Source: Nostoc sp. NIES-4103
GTDB taxonomy: Bacteria; Cyanobacteriota; Cyanobacteriia; Cyanobacteriales; Nostocaceae
Assembly: GCF_002368335.1 (NCBI RefSeq)
Contig: NZ_AP018288.1
Coordinates: 8,173,787 to 8,237,786 of the forward strand
Direction of reading: 5' to 3'
Length of the DNA: 64,000 nt
Part shown: in pieces, positions 62,281-64,000 of the stretch
Layout of the letters: the number at the start of each line of letters is the position of its first letter
Position numbering within the stretch: position 1 is the first letter of the stretch
Notes under the pieces: model-generated
Seen by the model: the letters and a program-made list of their open reading frames with translations, nothing else
What the model was told of the DNA's origin: nothing
Databases searched by the model: none
Program-made: the position numbers and the translations under genes

Positions 62281-63816
62281 CTAAATCCGCTTAGTATTAA
62301 GTAACTTACATTTACCGTTAAGGCATTTTCCTGTCTCCAGGTCGAATTCATAATGATGACTAAGACACCGCAGAATTCCTCCTGGTAAAATCTCACCTAC
62401 TTCTTGCAAGTCAACACCAGCATGAGGACAGTAGCGCTGTATTTTATAAGTCTGTCCCTCAGAGTGAATTGTAATTAGCTCTTGAGCATCTATTGAATTT
62501 TCATAATCTTCTACAGCTTGTAAAGATTGGGGAGAAGCAAATTTCAGTAATCCCAAAAGATGGTCGTTGTAAATATCTGGATTACGCCAAGCAACAAATC
62601 GCAGAGATAAAAAGAAGTCTTCCCAAAGTAACTTTCCATCTAATAAAGGTGGAAGCCATCTTGATGCAAAACGATAACCGTAGCTGCACTCTCCTATCTC
62701 GTTATATACGCCTTCCCAACCTGGTCGAAAATCCACTGCCCATTTTCCACCACCTACTCCTGTAATATCAAACCCAACTCTCATCCCAATTTTTTGGTTG
62801 AAGTAGGAATTCATTTTTAAAAGACTTTGGAAATATTCGTGGAATGGTTCCCAAAGAGATGTTGTAGGTTCTGGATAACGAGCTTTGAAGCCAGCAATTT
62901 GAGTTGTTTTTTGCTGGGCATAATTTTCAATGTAAGAGTCGCGATCGCTAAATGAAAAATCACTCCAGATGGGATCGGCCTTTTTAGATTCTTGCGTCAC
63001 ATCAAATACATCTCCAGGCAGTAATATCATGGTGTTATGCACACCCTGGCGATGCAGCCAGTCTACTACTTGCTGTTGGTCTGGAAAAATGCCATTTTCC
63101 ATTTCTGAATTAATTGCAGCCAGCTCTGGATCGAGAAAGCAAGGAGGCCCAGCAAAAGGAATGGCTGTTACTGGTTTTATAGATGCGAACGCTCGTTCTA
63201 GGTAACTGAATTTAGCTATGCGCTTGCGCTGGGAAAGTTCTTGTTTGCGCTGTGGGGAATATTCATAGCACATAGGATACCAAGAAGCTCCAGCCCCTTG
63301 CAACGCTAAGACATCGATTACTCCACCTACTTTAGTGCGGATGCTGCAAAGTTGCGCTACTGACAACCGCGCATCATTAAGGTCAAGCAATATCTCCCCA
63401 TCACCAACAATCACTACAGCAGAATCGTGGTTCATGGGTGACTCTTCTGAGACAAAAAATATACTGATTTCTTCCCCTAGTTGTACTGTTTCCCACTGCG
63501 GCACTTCTATAATTTTTTTTAAACCTGTAGCAGTAATTTTCTGCTTGAGAATTGGCGAGGGATAGCGCGGGATAATGATGGGTGTCTCTGGTGAGACTTG
63601 GGCTAAAAACCAAGGGTCAAGGTGGTCTAAATGTTCGTGAGAAATAGCGATCGCAGTTGGTTGCAGTAATGCAGATGTCAGCAAATGTTCATTACTGGGA
63701 TACTGAAACCATGAAGCCAGAAATGCTCCTTCTGGAGATAGCCACGGATCGACAAGTAATGTAACATTATTAGTCTCTACTTTTAAACCCGCGTGCCCAA
63801 GAGAAGTAATCTTCAT
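62281..63816 (-). CDS. Metallo-beta-lactamase fold / Rieske [2Fe-2S] fusion
   Basis: 511 aa. The N-terminal UlaG/CMAH-like metallo-beta-lactamase domain (about 1-250) has the metal motif His60-x-His62-x-Asp64-His65 (SHEHLDHLD). The C-terminal Rieske cluster is complete: Cys463-Pro-His465 and Cys484-Leu-Ser-His487 (YCPHAGVDL and RCLSHHYEFD). A Rieske-MBL pair also makes CMP-N-acetylneuraminate hydroxylase, but there the Rieske domain is N-terminal. Context (DegT aminotransferase, GNAT, BY-kinase) suggests oxidation or hydroxylation of a nucleotide-activated amino sugar. Catalytic role is inferred. Confidence 0.85.
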   Translation of the reverse strand: MKITSLGHAGLKVETNNVTLLVDPWLSPEGAFLASWFQYPSNEHLLTSALLQPTAIAISHEHLDHLDPWFLAQVSPETPIIIPRYPSPILKQKITATGLKKIIEVPQWETVQLGEEISIFFVSEESPMNHDSAVVIVGDGEILLDLNDARLSVAQLCSIRTKVGGVIDVLALQGAGASWYPMCYEYSPQRKQELSQRKRIAKFSYLERAFASIKPVTAIPFAGPPCFLDPELAAINSEMENGIFPDQQQVVDWLHRQGVHNTMILLPGDVFDVTQESKKADPIWSDFSFSDRDSYIENYAQQKTTQIAGFKARYPEPTTSLWEPFHEYFQSLLKMNSYFNQKIGMRVGFDITGVGGGKWAVDFRPGWEGVYNEIGECSYGYRFASRWLPPLLDGKLLWEDFFLSLRFVAWRNPDIYNDHLLGLLKFASPQSLQAVEDYENSIDAQELITIHSEGQTYKIQRYCPHAGVDLQEVGEILPGGILRCLSHHYEFDLETGKCLNGKCKLLNTKRI

Positions 63817-63907
63817 AGTTGTTTATCTAATAATTCATCAGTTCAATTTGCTTATTTTTGGTGATCTATATTTGTACGAATTTAGAGAATTGCTTGTTGG
63901 TTATTCC

Positions 63908-64000
63908 TTAATGAGGAGAACGATAAGCAGGAAAAAATTTTGATTCCATCAGTTTTTCAGGTTGAATATTTAAAGATTTTGCTCGTAGTTCAACTAAATA
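63908..64000 (-). CDS. C-terminal end of a gene running off the window
   Basis: An open frame of 30 codons ends at TAA (63908-63910) and continues past the window edge. The last residues read LNIQPEKLMESKFFPAYRS then Pro-His. It is co-directional with the MBL-Rieske gene (91 bp gap). Too short to identify; being real rests on open frame, direction and normal spacing. Confidence 0.5.
   Translation of the reverse strand, partial: YLVELRAKSLNIQPEKLMESKFFPAYRSPH

Overview
The window looks like the chromosome of a filamentous, probably heterocyst-forming cyanobacterium (Nostocales type). Evidence: very frequent HIP1 octamers (GCGATCGC); a biliverdin-type phytochrome with its response regulator; an MPBQ/MSBQ methyltransferase of the Sll0418 type; GUN4, CHAT, pentapeptide and Uma2 family genes; and many short heptamer repeats and miniature inverted-repeat elements between genes. 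All names come from reading the sequence; no database was searched.

Layout. 0-6 kb: a co-directional signalling set (bacteriophytochrome kinase, CheY-like regulator, REC-PAS5-histidine kinase). 6-11 kb: a quinone methyltransferase, two VTT/TVP38 membrane proteins and a MerA-like flavoprotein disulfide reductase. 11-22.5 kb: a large PA14/Calx-beta/PQQ-sugar-dehydrogenase protein, a near-empty 1.5 kb gap, an SDR, an NhaP-type antiporter, a DUF389 protein, an O-methyltransferase, TrhO and tRNA-Ala(TGC). 23-31 kb: a minus-strand block with a LamG-patatin phospholipase, a Gly-rich membrane protein, an SbmA/BacA-like ABC exporter with an odd C-terminal tail, a coiled-coil GUN4 protein and two paralogous small proteins.

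31.3-36.0 kb is a microviridin (omega-ester-containing RiPP) cluster: ATP-grasp ligases mdnC and mdnB, four unannotated precursor genes of 45-49 codons (34096-34950) and a GNAT acetyltransferase on the other strand. The precursors share a PFFARFL leader motif and a TxK(Y/W)PSDWE core but differ in the residues that form the rings. One lacks the last acidic residue and may be unable to form the lactam.

36-51 kb holds three exported CHAT-domain proteins. One has about 30 WD40 repeats plus TPRs (about 2056 aa). One has CHAT only, with both catalytic residues replaced (His to Trp, Cys to Asn). One has about 14 near-identical 42-residue TPRs. A Uma2 protein, a PpiC-like isomerase and a transposase-derived HTH protein lie between them. 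52-64 kb: a quinone reductase, a pentapeptide-repeat membrane protein, an alpha-L-fucosidase, then an envelope-polysaccharide group on the minus strand (BY-kinase, DegT aminotransferase, GNAT, and a metallo-beta-lactamase/Rieske fusion).

Strongest leads: the four-precursor microviridin locus, the active/pseudo CHAT pair, the patatin/Gly-rich/ABC/GUN4 block beside the microviridin genes, and a family of 36-bp hairpin elements near the CHAT genes.
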